From: Candidatus Humimicrobium oleiphilum
GTDB lineage: Bacteria > Actinomycetota > Humimicrobiia > Humimicrobiales > Humimicrobiaceae
DNA: 17,079 nt
Direction of reading: 5' to 3'
NCBI GenBank assembly: GCA_002304935.1
Contig: DBPS01000025.1
Span: 65,579-82,657 of the forward strand
Both the position numbers and the translations under genes were made by a program. Positions 1 to 7,886 of this stretch are shown here, piece after piece. Each line of letters begins with the position of its first letter. The first letter of the stretch is position 1. Under the pieces are notes generated by a model that ran no database searches, had not been told where the DNA came from, and worked only from the letters and a program-made list of their open reading frames with translations.

Positions 1-242
1 TAAAATGTCCCTTTGCCTTTTAACAAATACAGAATAGAAAATACCTTAAAACTTTCCTCCATATCATATATGCTGAAAGGCCTTCTGAGCAAAGGATCAT
101 AAACTCCGCTTTCAGAACATCTGATATTAACAAATTGTCCCGGAATACAATTCTTTGCAATATAAGGTGAAAAAACGGTCATTTTATATATATTTTCACC
201 TACTTTGTCATTAGAAATTATCTCACCCTTTAATGCTTTCAT
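1..242 (-). CDS. pyrK: Dihydroorotate dehydrogenase electron-transfer subunit PyrK, partial (N-terminal 80 codons)
   Basis: Only the first 80 codons are inside the window; the gene runs off its left edge. PyrK is the iron-sulfur flavoprotein subunit of class 1B dihydroorotate dehydrogenase. It passes electrons from the catalytic PyrD subunit through FAD and a 2Fe-2S cluster to NAD+. The visible part is the start of a ferredoxin-reductase-like FAD-binding barrel: PGQFVNIR at residues 34-41, then the flavin-binding motif RRPFSI at 53-58, then LYLLKGKGT at 72-79. The cluster-binding cysteines would lie further on, outside the window. The ATG overlaps the carB stop codon by one base (TAATG), with AGGA a few bases upstream, so translation is probably coupled to carB. 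Its place in the pyr operon supports PyrK over other reductases of the same fold. Confidence 0.9.
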   Translation of the reverse strand, partial: MKALKGEIISNDKVGENIYKMTVFSPYIAKNCIPGQFVNIRCSESGVYDPLLRRPFSIYDMEESFKVFSILYLLKGKGTF

Positions 243-3200
243 TAATAATCCTGTATTGCTTTCACATTTATATTTGAATTGATTTTTAATTCATATATGC
301 CTTGTATTGCCGCACTGGCTCCGGAAATGGTTGTAATGCACGGGATATTAAGAACTGAAGCAGCTGTCCTTAAATAATATCCGTCGCTTCGCGCTTCACT
401 TCCTTCCGGTGTATTGATAATAAGATCTATTTCACCATTCTTTAAAAGGTCAAGCACATTCGGTCTGCCTTCCCTTATTTTCAAGACCTTATCGCATTTA
501 ATGCCCATTTTTTCAAGAAATTCTCCTGTACCTTTTGTAGTGATTATATTGAATCCTAGATTTGCTATTTTTTTTGCAAGAGAAGCAATGTCGTTTTTAT
601 CCCTATCCTTGACACTGAAAAATATAGTGCCTGACTGGGGAAATTTCTGGTTAACTGCAAGCTGTGATTTCGCAAATGCCACACCAAAATTCTTATCTAT
701 CCCCATTACTTCTCCGGTAGATTTCATCTCCGGCCCAAGTATGGTATCAGTTCCCGGGAAACGGCTGAAAGGAAGGACTGCTTCCTTGATGCTGAAATAG
801 TCAAGCTTGTTTGAATCAACTCTTTTAAAATCAATATCTTTTAATTTTTTACCACTCATAACTAAGGCAGCTATTTTTGCAAGAGGCACTTTTATTGATT
901 TGCTGACAAATGGTACTGTTCTTGATGCCCTGGGATTAGCTTCCAATACATAGACAATTGAATTTTTTACAGCATACTGAATGTTTATAAGCCCGATGAC
1001 ATTTAAAGCTTTTGCTATCTCAAAAGTATATTTTTTTATAATATCTATTATGCTTCCGCTTAATGCAAACGGAGGAATGACACAGGCGCTATCTCCTGAA
1101 TGTATGCCTGCTTCTTCGATATGTTCCATTATTCCGCCAATAAAGATTTCTTCGCCATCAAATATTGCGTCTACATCAACTTCTGTTGCCTGTTCAAGAA
1201 ATTTATCAATAAGAACCGGGAATCCAGATGAAACTTTAAATGCATTTTCAACATAATTTATAAGATTTTCTTCATTATATGCTATTACCATAGCTCTTCC
1301 TCCAAGTACATATGAAGGTCTTACAAGAAGAGGATAACCGATTTTATCTGCAATCAGTTTTGCTTCATCCACTGTCAGGGCTGTCCCGTTTTGGGGCTGG
1401 GGTATTTTAAGGGAATCTAAAATGCTGCCAAATCTTTTCCTATCCTCAGCAATATCTATATTATCAGGAGATGTCCCAAGGATATTTACGCCTGCATCCT
1501 GTAATTTCTTTGCAAGTTTCAGAGGTGTCTGGCCGCCAAACTGGACTATGACCCCCAAAGGTTTTTCATCTTCAATCACATTCATGACGTCTTCAAAAGT
1601 AAGCGGCTCAAAATAGAGTCTGTCAGAAGTATCATAATCAGTACTTACTGTCTCGGGATTGCAATTTATCATTATTGTCTCAAATCCTTCATCCCTTAAA
1701 GCAAAAGAAGCATGTACGCAGCAGTAATCAAATTCAATACCCTGGCCGATCCTGTTAGGTCCGCTTCCAAGTATGACAATTTTCTTTTTTGAAGAATCTA
1801 CAGTCTCATTTTCATCCTCGTAGGTGGAATAATAATAAGGGGTGTATGCTTCAAATTCAGCAGCACAGGTATCGACTGTCTTGAATACAGCTTTGATTTT
1901 GTTTTTCTTCCTGAAATCTCTTATATCTTTTTCACTGCATTCTAACATATAGGCAAGCTGCATATCAGAATAGCCGAGTTTTTTTGCTTCCCTGATTTCA
2001 TACTCCGAAACATTTTTTAATTTTTTATCCTTGAAACTCTTTTCAAAATCAACTAGTTGTTTTATGTTTTCAAGAAACCATGGATCTATTTTTGTATAAT
2101 TAAAAATATTTTCAATTGTTTCGCCATTCTCAATAGAATGTTTAATATAAAAAAGCCTGTCCTGATTGGGGACAGCCAGCATCTGGCTGATATTTTCTTC
2201 AACTATATTATCTTTCCCATCGCATCCAAGCCCGTAACGATCTATTTCAAGAGATCTGATCGATTTTTGCAATGCTTCTTTAAAAGTTCTTCCTATTGCC
2301 ATGGATTCCCCCACTGACTTCATTCTTGTCGTAAGCGAAACATCCGTATTGGGGAATTTTTCAAATGACCATCTGGGAAACTTGACAACGACATAATCAA
2401 TCGAAGGCTCAAAACACGCAGGAGTCTTTTTGGTTATGTCATTGGGAATTTCATCAAGGGTATATCCTATTGCAAGTTTTGTGGCAATTTTTGCGATTGG
2501 AAATCCTGTTGCCTTTGATGCCAGTGCACTGCTTCTTGAAACCCTCGGATTCATTTCAATCACTGCAAGTTTTCCATTTTCAGGATTGATTGCAAACTGG
2601 ATATTTGAACCGCCGGTCTCAACTCCTATTTCTCTTATTATCTTCAAGCCGGCATTTCTCATTATCTGATATTCATAATTTGTCAGAGTCTGGGCAGGTG
2701 CGACAGTTATGCTGTCTCCTGTATGAACCCCCATGGGATCAAAATTCTCAATTGAGCATACTATTACAACATTATCATTTTTATCCCTCATAACTTCCAG
2801 TTCAAATTCCTTCCATCCTGCAACAGATTTCTCTATAAGAACCTGATTTACAGGAGAAAGATCAAGTCCTCGTGTGACAGTGTCAATGAATTCTTCTTTA
2901 TTAAATGCAACTCCTCCACCCAAACCTCCCAGGGTAAAGCTCGGCCTTACAACAAGAGGATATTTCAGCCTGCCGGCAATTTTCAACGCATCAGACAGGT
3001 TGTTTACATATCCGCTGGGTGGAACATACAAATTTATTTTTTCCATCACTTCTTTGAACAGTTCCCTGTCTTCAGCTTTATTTATTACATCTACGCTTGC
3101 CCCTATAAGCTCTACACCATATTTTTCAAGCACACCCATTTTATCAAGGCTTACAGCGGTATTTAAGCCGGTCTGTCCGCCAAGTGTCGGAAGAAGTGCA

Positions 3201-3451
3201 TCAGGCCTTTCAATTTTTATTATTTTTTCAACAAATTCAGGGATCAGTGGCTCTATATAGGTTTTGTCGGAGAATTCAGGATCTGTCATAATTGTCGCAG
3301 GGTTGCTGTTTACAAGAACTACCTTGTATCCTTCTTCTCTCAGAATTTTACATGCCTGTGTTCCGGAATAATCGAATTCACTGGCCTGCCCGATTATTAT
3401 GGGACCTGAACCTATTATCATTATTTTTTTAAGATCTTTTCTTTTTGGCAT
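242..3451 (-). CDS. carB: Carbamoyl-phosphate synthase large subunit
   Basis: This is the synthetase subunit of carbamoyl-phosphate synthase. It uses two ATP, bicarbonate and ammonia channelled from CarA to make carbamoyl phosphate for pyrimidines and arginine. At 1069 residues it is full length for the family. The two homologous halves are clear: GSGPIIIGQ near residue 14 and GSGPNRIGQ near 562; GGQTGLN near 91 and GGQTPLK near 639; ATP-grasp metal-site motifs EMNPRVSRSS from 299 and EANPRASRT from 837. A helical linking domain lies around 410-550. The C-terminal 130 or so residues form the allosteric methylglyoxal-synthase-like domain, with GSEARSDGYYLR near 1017 and TTISGASAA near 1040. 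The gene follows carA by 26 bases, with only a weak AAAGAAAG-type ribosome-binding site. It is the only car pair visible, so whether it also serves arginine synthesis is unknown. Confidence 0.98.
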   Translation of the reverse strand: MPKRKDLKKIMIIGSGPIIIGQASEFDYSGTQACKILREEGYKVVLVNSNPATIMTDPEFSDKTYIEPLIPEFVEKIIKIERPDALLPTLGGQTGLNTAVSLDKMGVLEKYGVELIGASVDVINKAEDRELFKEVMEKINLYVPPSGYVNNLSDALKIAGRLKYPLVVRPSFTLGGLGGGVAFNKEEFIDTVTRGLDLSPVNQVLIEKSVAGWKEFELEVMRDKNDNVVIVCSIENFDPMGVHTGDSITVAPAQTLTNYEYQIMRNAGLKIIREIGVETGGSNIQFAINPENGKLAVIEMNPRVSRSSALASKATGFPIAKIATKLAIGYTLDEIPNDITKKTPACFEPSIDYVVVKFPRWSFEKFPNTDVSLTTRMKSVGESMAIGRTFKEALQKSIRSLEIDRYGLGCDGKDNIVEENISQMLAVPNQDRLFYIKHSIENGETIENIFNYTKIDPWFLENIKQLVDFEKSFKDKKLKNVSEYEIREAKKLGYSDMQLAYMLECSEKDIRDFRKKNKIKAVFKTVDTCAAEFEAYTPYYYSTYEDENETVDSSKKKIVILGSGPNRIGQGIEFDYCCVHASFALRDEGFETIMINCNPETVSTDYDTSDRLYFEPLTFEDVMNVIEDEKPLGVIVQFGGQTPLKLAKKLQDAGVNILGTSPDNIDIAEDRKRFGSILDSLKIPQPQNGTALTVDEAKLIADKIGYPLLVRPSYVLGGRAMVIAYNEENLINYVENAFKVSSGFPVLIDKFLEQATEVDVDAIFDGEEIFIGGIMEHIEEAGIHSGDSACVIPPFALSGSIIDIIKKYTFEIAKALNVIGLINIQYAVKNSIVYVLEANPRASRTVPFVSKSIKVPLAKIAALVMSGKKLKDIDFKRVDSNKLDYFSIKEAVLPFSRFPGTDTILGPEMKSTGEVMGIDKNFGVAFAKSQLAVNQKFPQSGTIFFSVKDRDKNDIASLAKKIANLGFNIITTKGTGEFLEKMGIKCDKVLKIREGRPNVLDLLKNGEIDLIINTPEGSEARSDGYYLRTAASVLNIPCITTISGASAAIQGIYELKINSNINVKAIQDY

Positions 3452-3477
3452 ATCTTTCTTTACTACTTAACTAATGT

Positions 3478-4584
3478 TTATGAATTTGATTTAAAATTAC
3501 TCATGATTCTTATAAAATCATCAAACAGATATTTCGAATCATCAGGACCTGGTTTTGCTTCCGGATGATATTGAACAGAAAAAGCATTAAGATCCTTATA
3601 GCTTATCCCTTCAACAGTATTATCATTAAGGTTTATATGAGTTATTTCAAAATCAGTATTCTTAATACCTTTCAGGGATTTCATATCTACATTAAAACCA
3701 TGATTCTGGGCAGTTATCTCAATTTTGCCGGTAAGCATATTTTTAACAGGATGGTTGCCGCCGTGATGTCCGAATTTAAGCTTAAATGTCTTTGCACCCA
3801 AAGCAATCGCAAGTAACTGATGGCCAAGGCAGATACCGAATAACGGCTTTTTATTTAACACTTTTTTTATTTCCGGTATTGCATATTTAACAGCATCAGG
3901 GTCTCCCGGCCCGTTTGATAAAAATATTCCGTCCGGATCTTCATTTAAAATTTCATCTGCAGAAGTCCACGGGGGAACTACCTTTATTTTCAGGCCGGAA
4001 TCTGACATACATTTCAATATGCTTGTTTTGATCCCAAAATCTACTGCAACTATATGGAATTTGGGATTTTTAATATTCTTATTATAAATATATGCTTTTT
4101 TACACGAAACATTTTTTGTAAGATCCCGACCGATAAGCCCGGGATAGCTTTCCAGCCTGGAAATCAGATAATCTTTATCAAAATTATTTGTGGAAATAAT
4201 ACCCTTCATTGCGCCTTTTATTCTTATATACCTCGTAAGTTCACGTGTATCAATATCAAAAAGTGCTACTATCCCGCTTTTCTTTAAATAGCTGTCAAGA
4301 CTTTCGATTGCCCTGTAATTACTGTAGAAATCAAGGTATTCTTTTACAATAAGGCCTGAAACCTGGATTTTACCAGACTCAGTATCCTTTTTGTTTACTC
4401 CGTAATTCCCTATCTGTGGATAAGTCATTGTTACTATCTGCTCACAGTATGACGGATCAGTAATGATTTCCTGATAACCCATCATCGATGTATTAAAAAC
4501 TACTTCTCCTATTGTTTCGCCTTCTGAACCGAAACTTTTTCCTAAAAAATTCTTTCCATCTTCAAGAACAAGTAAAGCTTTCAA
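3478..4584 (-). CDS. carA: Carbamoyl-phosphate synthase small (glutaminase) subunit
   Basis: This is the glutamine amidotransferase subunit. It hydrolyses glutamine and delivers ammonia to CarB. The CarA-specific N-terminal domain covers about residues 1-150 (FNTSMMGYQEIITDPSY at 30-46, FDIDTREL at 109-116). It is followed by a class I glutaminase domain with SNGPGDP at 223-229, the nucleophile Cys252 in GICLGHQLL, the substrate-binding GHHGGNHP, and the catalytic His340 and Glu342 in QYHPEAKPGP. The length of 368 residues is normal. The start is TTG, overlapping the pyrC stop codon in TTGA, with AAGGAG about ten bases upstream; no ATG gives a better N-terminus. The overlap points to translational coupling with pyrC. 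The adjacent carB confirms the heterodimeric enzyme. Confidence 0.97.
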   Translation of the reverse strand: MKALLVLEDGKNFLGKSFGSEGETIGEVVFNTSMMGYQEIITDPSYCEQIVTMTYPQIGNYGVNKKDTESGKIQVSGLIVKEYLDFYSNYRAIESLDSYLKKSGIVALFDIDTRELTRYIRIKGAMKGIISTNNFDKDYLISRLESYPGLIGRDLTKNVSCKKAYIYNKNIKNPKFHIVAVDFGIKTSILKCMSDSGLKIKVVPPWTSADEILNEDPDGIFLSNGPGDPDAVKYAIPEIKKVLNKKPLFGICLGHQLLAIALGAKTFKLKFGHHGGNHPVKNMLTGKIEITAQNHGFNVDMKSLKGIKNTDFEITHINLNDNTVEGISYKDLNAFSVQYHPEAKPGPDDSKYLFDDFIRIMSNFKSNS

Positions 4585-5930
4585 GAAAAATCTTCTCCTT
4601 GGGATTTTATTTTATTTATAAACCTCAGACAACCGTTAACTATGGTATATATAACCTCTCCATAAAGGTTTTCATTTAAAAAGGCACTGTTTTTGCTTTT
4701 TGAAAAAATCATTTCTTTTGTATATTTTTCATGGCAGTTTATGTCTACGATGCTCATATTGGCTTGTCTGCCTTCTTTTATATTATTTTTTTCAGCACCC
4801 ATTATTTCTGAAGGTGCAGCAGAGATAAGTCCTATAATCTTTTCAAGTCCTATTTTTTCACTCTTAAGCAATTTGGTTATGCTGGCTTTAAACAATGTTT
4901 CAAGGCCGATTGAACCAAAAGCTGCTTCATTAAAACTGATATTTTTTTCTGCATCAATATGCGGGGCATGATCGCTTGCAATCGCGTCTATGGTGCCATC
5001 CTTTATGCCTTCGATTATGCTTTTCCTGTCATATTCGCTTCTTATCGGAGGCTTAATCTTAAAGTTTGTATTAAAATCTTTTATATATTCATCATTGAAG
5101 TAAAAATGTTCAGGAGTAACATCACAGGTAACCCTTATGCCTTCTTTTTTTGCAAGCCTTATATAATTTACCGAATCAGCACTGCTCAGATGTGTAAAAT
5201 GAATTCTTGCACCGGTTTTTTTTGCAAGGATAATATCCCTGGCTATCATAATGTCTTCGCTAAGATTAGAAATACCTTCCAGCCCTTTTGCTGCTGAGAA
5301 ATATCCCTCATGGACAACACCGTCTTCAGAAAAACTATAATCTTCCTCATGAAGGATAAGAAGCACGTCCATTTGTGCAGCATACTTCATAATCTCATAC
5401 ATAAGCTTTGAGTTTTGTACCGCCCTGCCATCATCGGAAAAAGCAGCAGCACCTGCTTCCCTGAGAAGGCCGAATTCAGCGATATCTTTACCTTCAAGAT
5501 TTCTGGTTATAGCTGCCACCGGGAAAATATTATAATCATTGGCACATGAACGCATTTTTAGATATTCCACCAGAAAAGGCTCGTCTATGACAGGACTTGT
5601 ATTCGGCATGCAGGCAAGCGAAGTTATTCCTCCCCTGATTGCAGAATTTATGCCGCTTTTTATATCTTCTTCTTCTTCTGAGCCAGGTTCCCTCAGGTGA
5701 ACATGCATGTCAAAAAAACCCGGGCATATAATCAGTTCGCTTGCATCGATGACTTTAAAAATACTCTTATCAAAATCACCTGCTGTAATATGTTTTGAAA
5801 TCCTGCTGATTACACCGTTCTCTATGACTATGTCCGATTTGAAAGTATTTTTTGCTTCAGTATTGACAATACTTCCATTCAGTATCAGTAAATTATTTGT
5901 TTTTTTATGTTTCTCTTTGTTTATATCCAT
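4581..5930 (-). CDS. pyrC: Dihydroorotase
   Basis: This is the amidohydrolase that closes carbamoyl aspartate to dihydroorotate. The sequence shows a class I, amidohydrolase-superfamily enzyme: His76 and His78 in DMHVHLREPG, SDDG at 165-168, His194 in LILHEED, His247 in FTHLSS, and the catalytic Asp320 in ASDHAPH. These are the expected metal ligands and active-site residues. The class I type, rather than the short E. coli PyrC type, fits the Gram-positive-like operon. The length of 449 residues is slightly above the usual 425-430, partly from a charged N-terminal stretch (MDINKEKHKK) ahead of the first beta strand. It starts 28 bases after pyrB with a weak ribosome-binding site. Its stop overlaps the TTG start of carA. 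No inactivating substitution was seen, so this is a catalytic dihydroorotase and not a structural pseudo-enzyme. Confidence 0.97.
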   Translation of the reverse strand: MDINKEKHKKTNNLLILNGSIVNTEAKNTFKSDIVIENGVISRISKHITAGDFDKSIFKVIDASELIICPGFFDMHVHLREPGSEEEEDIKSGINSAIRGGITSLACMPNTSPVIDEPFLVEYLKMRSCANDYNIFPVAAITRNLEGKDIAEFGLLREAGAAAFSDDGRAVQNSKLMYEIMKYAAQMDVLLILHEEDYSFSEDGVVHEGYFSAAKGLEGISNLSEDIMIARDIILAKKTGARIHFTHLSSADSVNYIRLAKKEGIRVTCDVTPEHFYFNDEYIKDFNTNFKIKPPIRSEYDRKSIIEGIKDGTIDAIASDHAPHIDAEKNISFNEAAFGSIGLETLFKASITKLLKSEKIGLEKIIGLISAAPSEIMGAEKNNIKEGRQANMSIVDINCHEKYTKEMIFSKSKNSAFLNENLYGEVIYTIVNGCLRFINKIKSQGEDFS

Positions 5931-5958
5931 AATTATTATCTTTTTAATTAAATATATA

Positions 5959-6888
5959 TTATTTCTGGCTTAACAAATAATGCAGCAGAGCCATCCTTAC
6001 CGCAACACCATTTCCTACCTGCTCACCTATTTTTATTTTTGCCAGATTCCTGTCTTCCATATCAAGTACCCTGCCATCAATCTCAATTCCGCGGTTTACC
6101 GGCCCCGGATGCATGAGTATGGCTCCTTCCTTCATGTTGTTAAATCTTTTAAAGTCCAGGGTGAAAAATCTGTTATATTCCCTTACTGATGGGTAGAATT
6201 TTTTGTTCTGCCTTTCAAACTGCATTCTCAGCATATATATTACATCACATTGCCCAATTATCTCATCGATACATTCAAAATTTTTAGTATCAAAATAACT
6301 CATATCTTCAGGCAGCAGCATTGAAGGAGAAACAGTGAATACTTCCAAATCCATTTTTTTAAAAAGAGATATATCGGATCTGGCAACTCTGCTGTTAAGT
6401 ATATCACCGACAATGGCAATTTTTATTTTTTCCATTCTTTTAAAATGGCAGTATATTGTAAAAAGATCGAGCAACGCCTGGGTCGGATGGGCATGCCTGC
6501 CGTCTCCGGCATTGATTACAGGAATTGTGATATGCTCAGAAATATATTTTACAAAACCGCTGTCTTTGTGCCTGACTACTGCAAGGTCAGCTTTCATTTC
6601 CAATATCGTCTTGATAGTATCAAGTTCAGTCTCCCCTTTTTTCATACTGCTGGAGGAAGGAGAAAAATTTATAACATCAGCGGACAATCTTTTTGCAGCA
6701 AGCTCGAATGAAGTTCTTGTCCTTGTGCTTGGCTCATAAAAAATATTTATAATAGTTTTTCCTCTCAGGGCAGGTACTTTCTTTAAATCTCTTCCAAGGA
6801 CTTCTTTGAAATATCCTGTGCTTTCAATTATCTTAAGGACATGTGTCTTATTTAATTCCTCTATGTCTAAAATGTTTTTTAAACTCAT
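5959..6888 (-). CDS. pyrB: Aspartate carbamoyltransferase catalytic subunit
   Basis: This enzyme transfers the carbamoyl group from carbamoyl phosphate to aspartate, the committed pyrimidine step. The 309-residue sequence has the full active-site set: STRTRTS at 54-60 for carbamoyl-phosphate binding, the mobile loop SSSMKKGET at 79-87 with its lysine, HPTQ at 134-137, and the C-terminal HPGPVNRG at 260-267. The SSSxxKGE-type loop distinguishes it from ornithine carbamoyltransferase. No pyrI regulatory-subunit gene follows, so it is probably a simple trimer like the B. subtilis enzyme, with regulation resting on PyrR. It lies 45 bases after pyrR. The gap contains no second PyrR site or terminator, and the ribosome-binding site is poor. 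Confidence 0.97.
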   Translation of the reverse strand: MSLKNILDIEELNKTHVLKIIESTGYFKEVLGRDLKKVPALRGKTIINIFYEPSTRTRTSFELAAKRLSADVINFSPSSSSMKKGETELDTIKTILEMKADLAVVRHKDSGFVKYISEHITIPVINAGDGRHAHPTQALLDLFTIYCHFKRMEKIKIAIVGDILNSRVARSDISLFKKMDLEVFTVSPSMLLPEDMSYFDTKNFECIDEIIGQCDVIYMLRMQFERQNKKFYPSVREYNRFFTLDFKRFNNMKEGAILMHPGPVNRGIEIDGRVLDMEDRNLAKIKIGEQVGNGVAVRMALLHYLLSQK

Positions 6889-6933
6889 AAAAACAGGCTC
6901 GTTATATTTTTTATATTAATAATAGATATTCTC

Positions 6934-7467
6934 TTAAATCCAGCAGATACTTACTTTATCTTCTCCCTCAATTTCCTTAAACATGACTTCCACATATTCA
7001 TTAAGGGATGTCGGAAGATTTTTGCCAACATAATCGGCTCTTATGGGAAGCTCTCTGTGCCCCCTGTCTATTAATACAACAAGCTGTATGGACTTGGGCC
7101 TGCCAAAATCCATTATTGCATCGAGAGCAGCTCTTATAGTCCTTCCTGTAAATAATACGTCATCCACAAGAATTATATCTTTATCCTTTATTTCAAATGG
7201 AATATCTGTGATGTTGAAATCTGTTTTAATTTTTTTATCAATATCATCTCTGTAAAAAGAGATATCAAGTTTGCCAAAATCAATCTTTGTTTTTTCAAGA
7301 TTTTCAATATGGTCCCTGATCCTTTCAGCCAGAGGTATCCCTTTTTTCTGAATACCAAGAAAAATCAGATTATTGCTTCCCTTATTTCTTTCGATGATTT
7401 CATGGGCAATTCTTTTAACTATCCTGTCCATATCACTCTCATTTAATACTGTCGCTTTTTCTCTCAT
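6934..7467 (-). CDS. pyrR: Bifunctional pyr operon transcriptional regulator / uracil phosphoribosyltransferase PyrR
   Basis: PyrR is an RNA-binding attenuation protein that senses UMP/UTP against PRPP, and it is usually also a weak uracil phosphoribosyltransferase. The 177-residue length is standard. The PRPP-binding loop is intact (ILVDDVLFTGRTIRAAL, about residues 99-115), the N-terminal IQKKGIPLAERI segment is typical, and RGHRELPIRADYVGKN at 135-150 is a PyrR hallmark not found in ordinary Upp proteins. It is the first gene of the operon, downstream of a leader that contains its own RNA target, so it should control its own synthesis. When pyrimidines are plentiful, PyrR would bind the leader hairpin and favour termination before pyrR. 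The start is ATG with a weak GAGAAA upstream. Confidence 0.97.
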   Translation of the reverse strand: MREKATVLNESDMDRIVKRIAHEIIERNKGSNNLIFLGIQKKGIPLAERIRDHIENLEKTKIDFGKLDISFYRDDIDKKIKTDFNITDIPFEIKDKDIILVDDVLFTGRTIRAALDAIMDFGRPKSIQLVVLIDRGHRELPIRADYVGKNLPTSLNEYVEVMFKEIEGEDKVSICWI

Positions 7468-7497
7468 AGTTTTTTCTCGAAAAATATAGTTTATGAC

Positions 7498-7539
7498 AAA
7501 AAAAATGCCTTTCTACTAATAAATAGTAAAAAGGCATTT
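7498..7539 (-). terminator. Intrinsic terminator of the pyr attenuator
   Basis: On the minus strand a 16-bp hairpin (arms 7524-7539 and 7503-7518, five-base loop, one G-U pair) is followed at once by a run of eight T. It stands between the pyr promoter and pyrR, so it can only act as a regulated (attenuation) terminator. Its 5' arm is also the 3' partner of the antiterminator pairing described for the leader. Confidence 0.93.
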
Positions 7540-7573
7540 ATAAAAATTTTTAAAGAAATTTATTTTCATTTTC

Positions 7574-7607
7574 ACGCCCTTTTAGTCTCTCCGGACTATT
7601 TTAAAGG
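7574..7607 (-). promoter_or_regulatory. PyrR-binding anti-antiterminator hairpin in the pyr leader
   Basis: The minus strand reads AGTCCGGAGAGACT at 7597-7584. This forms a 4-bp upper stem around the loop CGGAGA. A purine-rich internal bulge (five bases on the 5' side, one on the 3' side) joins it to a lower stem, CCUUU at 7607-7603 with AAAGG at 7582-7578. It matches the PyrR target pattern as I remember it (ARUCCNGNGAGGYU) at 13 of 14 positions. The single difference turns a U-G wobble into a U-A pair. Bases 7584-7574 can instead pair with 7537-7527 of the terminator arm over 11 contiguous pairs (two G-U), giving the competing antiterminator. PyrR with UMP should hold the first hairpin and so allow termination. 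Confidence 0.93.
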
Positions 7608-7629
7608 TTATATTATTTTATCAATAGGT

Positions 7630-7658
7630 AATATAATAAATTTTTATTCATATTACAA
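7630..7658 (-). promoter_or_regulatory. Candidate sigma-A-type promoter of the pyr operon
   Basis: On the minus strand, TTGTAA (-35, 7658-7653) and TATATT (-10, 7635-7630) are separated by 17 bases. Transcription would start near 7623, about 16 bases before the PyrR hairpin, giving a leader of about 155 bases. The A+T-rich setting makes chance matches easy, but the position is exactly where the attenuator needs a promoter. Confidence 0.6.
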
Positions 7659-7714
7659 TAAAAATAATAAATTTTTCTTGCAGTTCTTAAATGCTTAGAT
7701 CCAGGAAATTAAAA

Positions 7715-7743
7715 GATTAAAATTTTTTAATATTATTTTAATC
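7715..7743. repeat. 9-bp inverted repeat between the divergent promoters
   Basis: GATTAAAAT at 7715-7723 and ATTTTAATC at 7735-7743 are perfect inverted copies separated by 11 bases. They sit between the predicted pyr and NEW3-gene promoters, so they could be a protein-binding site. In such A+T-rich sequence a chance origin is also likely. Confidence 0.3.
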
Positions 7744-7772
7744 AACCTTTAATTTAACAATATATAATTATA

Positions 7773-7800
7773 TTGACATTTAATATCGATATACTAAAAT
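7773..7800 (+). promoter_or_regulatory. Candidate promoter of the NEW3-ABC operon
   Basis: A perfect TTGACA (-35, 7773-7778) is followed after 16 bases by TAAAAT (-10, 7795-7800, five of six matches). Transcription would begin near 7807 and give a leader of about 80 bases before the GTG start. It is one of the strongest promoter matches in the window and the only good one before this gene. Confidence 0.7.
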
Positions 7801-7804
7801 TTGA

Positions 7805-7816
7805 TTTTAGCTAAAA
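7805..7816. promoter_or_regulatory. 12-bp palindrome at the predicted transcription start (possible operator)
   Basis: TTTTAGCTAAAA is a perfect palindrome overlapping the predicted +1 of the NEW3-ABC operon. A dimeric repressor bound here would block initiation. No regulator gene is adjacent, so this rests only on position and symmetry. Confidence 0.35.
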
Positions 7817-7886
7817 ACTTAAAATGTTTTATTATAAAGTTAAATAACCATATAAAAAAATCATTGTAAAAAGGAGTTTTAAAAAA

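Noticed and set aside
414..3260. Several plus-strand open frames of 60-130 codons opposite carB
   Set aside because: They lie entirely antisense to a gene with complete family motifs, have low-complexity Ser/Ile/Phe-rich translations, and lack ribosome-binding sites. They are frame shadows.
6335..6739. A 134-codon plus-strand frame opposite pyrB
   Set aside because: It is antisense to the conserved core of aspartate carbamoyltransferase, and its translation resembles no family I know.
6889..6933. Possible second PyrR attenuator between pyrR and pyrB, as in B. subtilis
   Set aside because: The 45-base gap has no PyrR loop consensus, no hairpin and no T-run.
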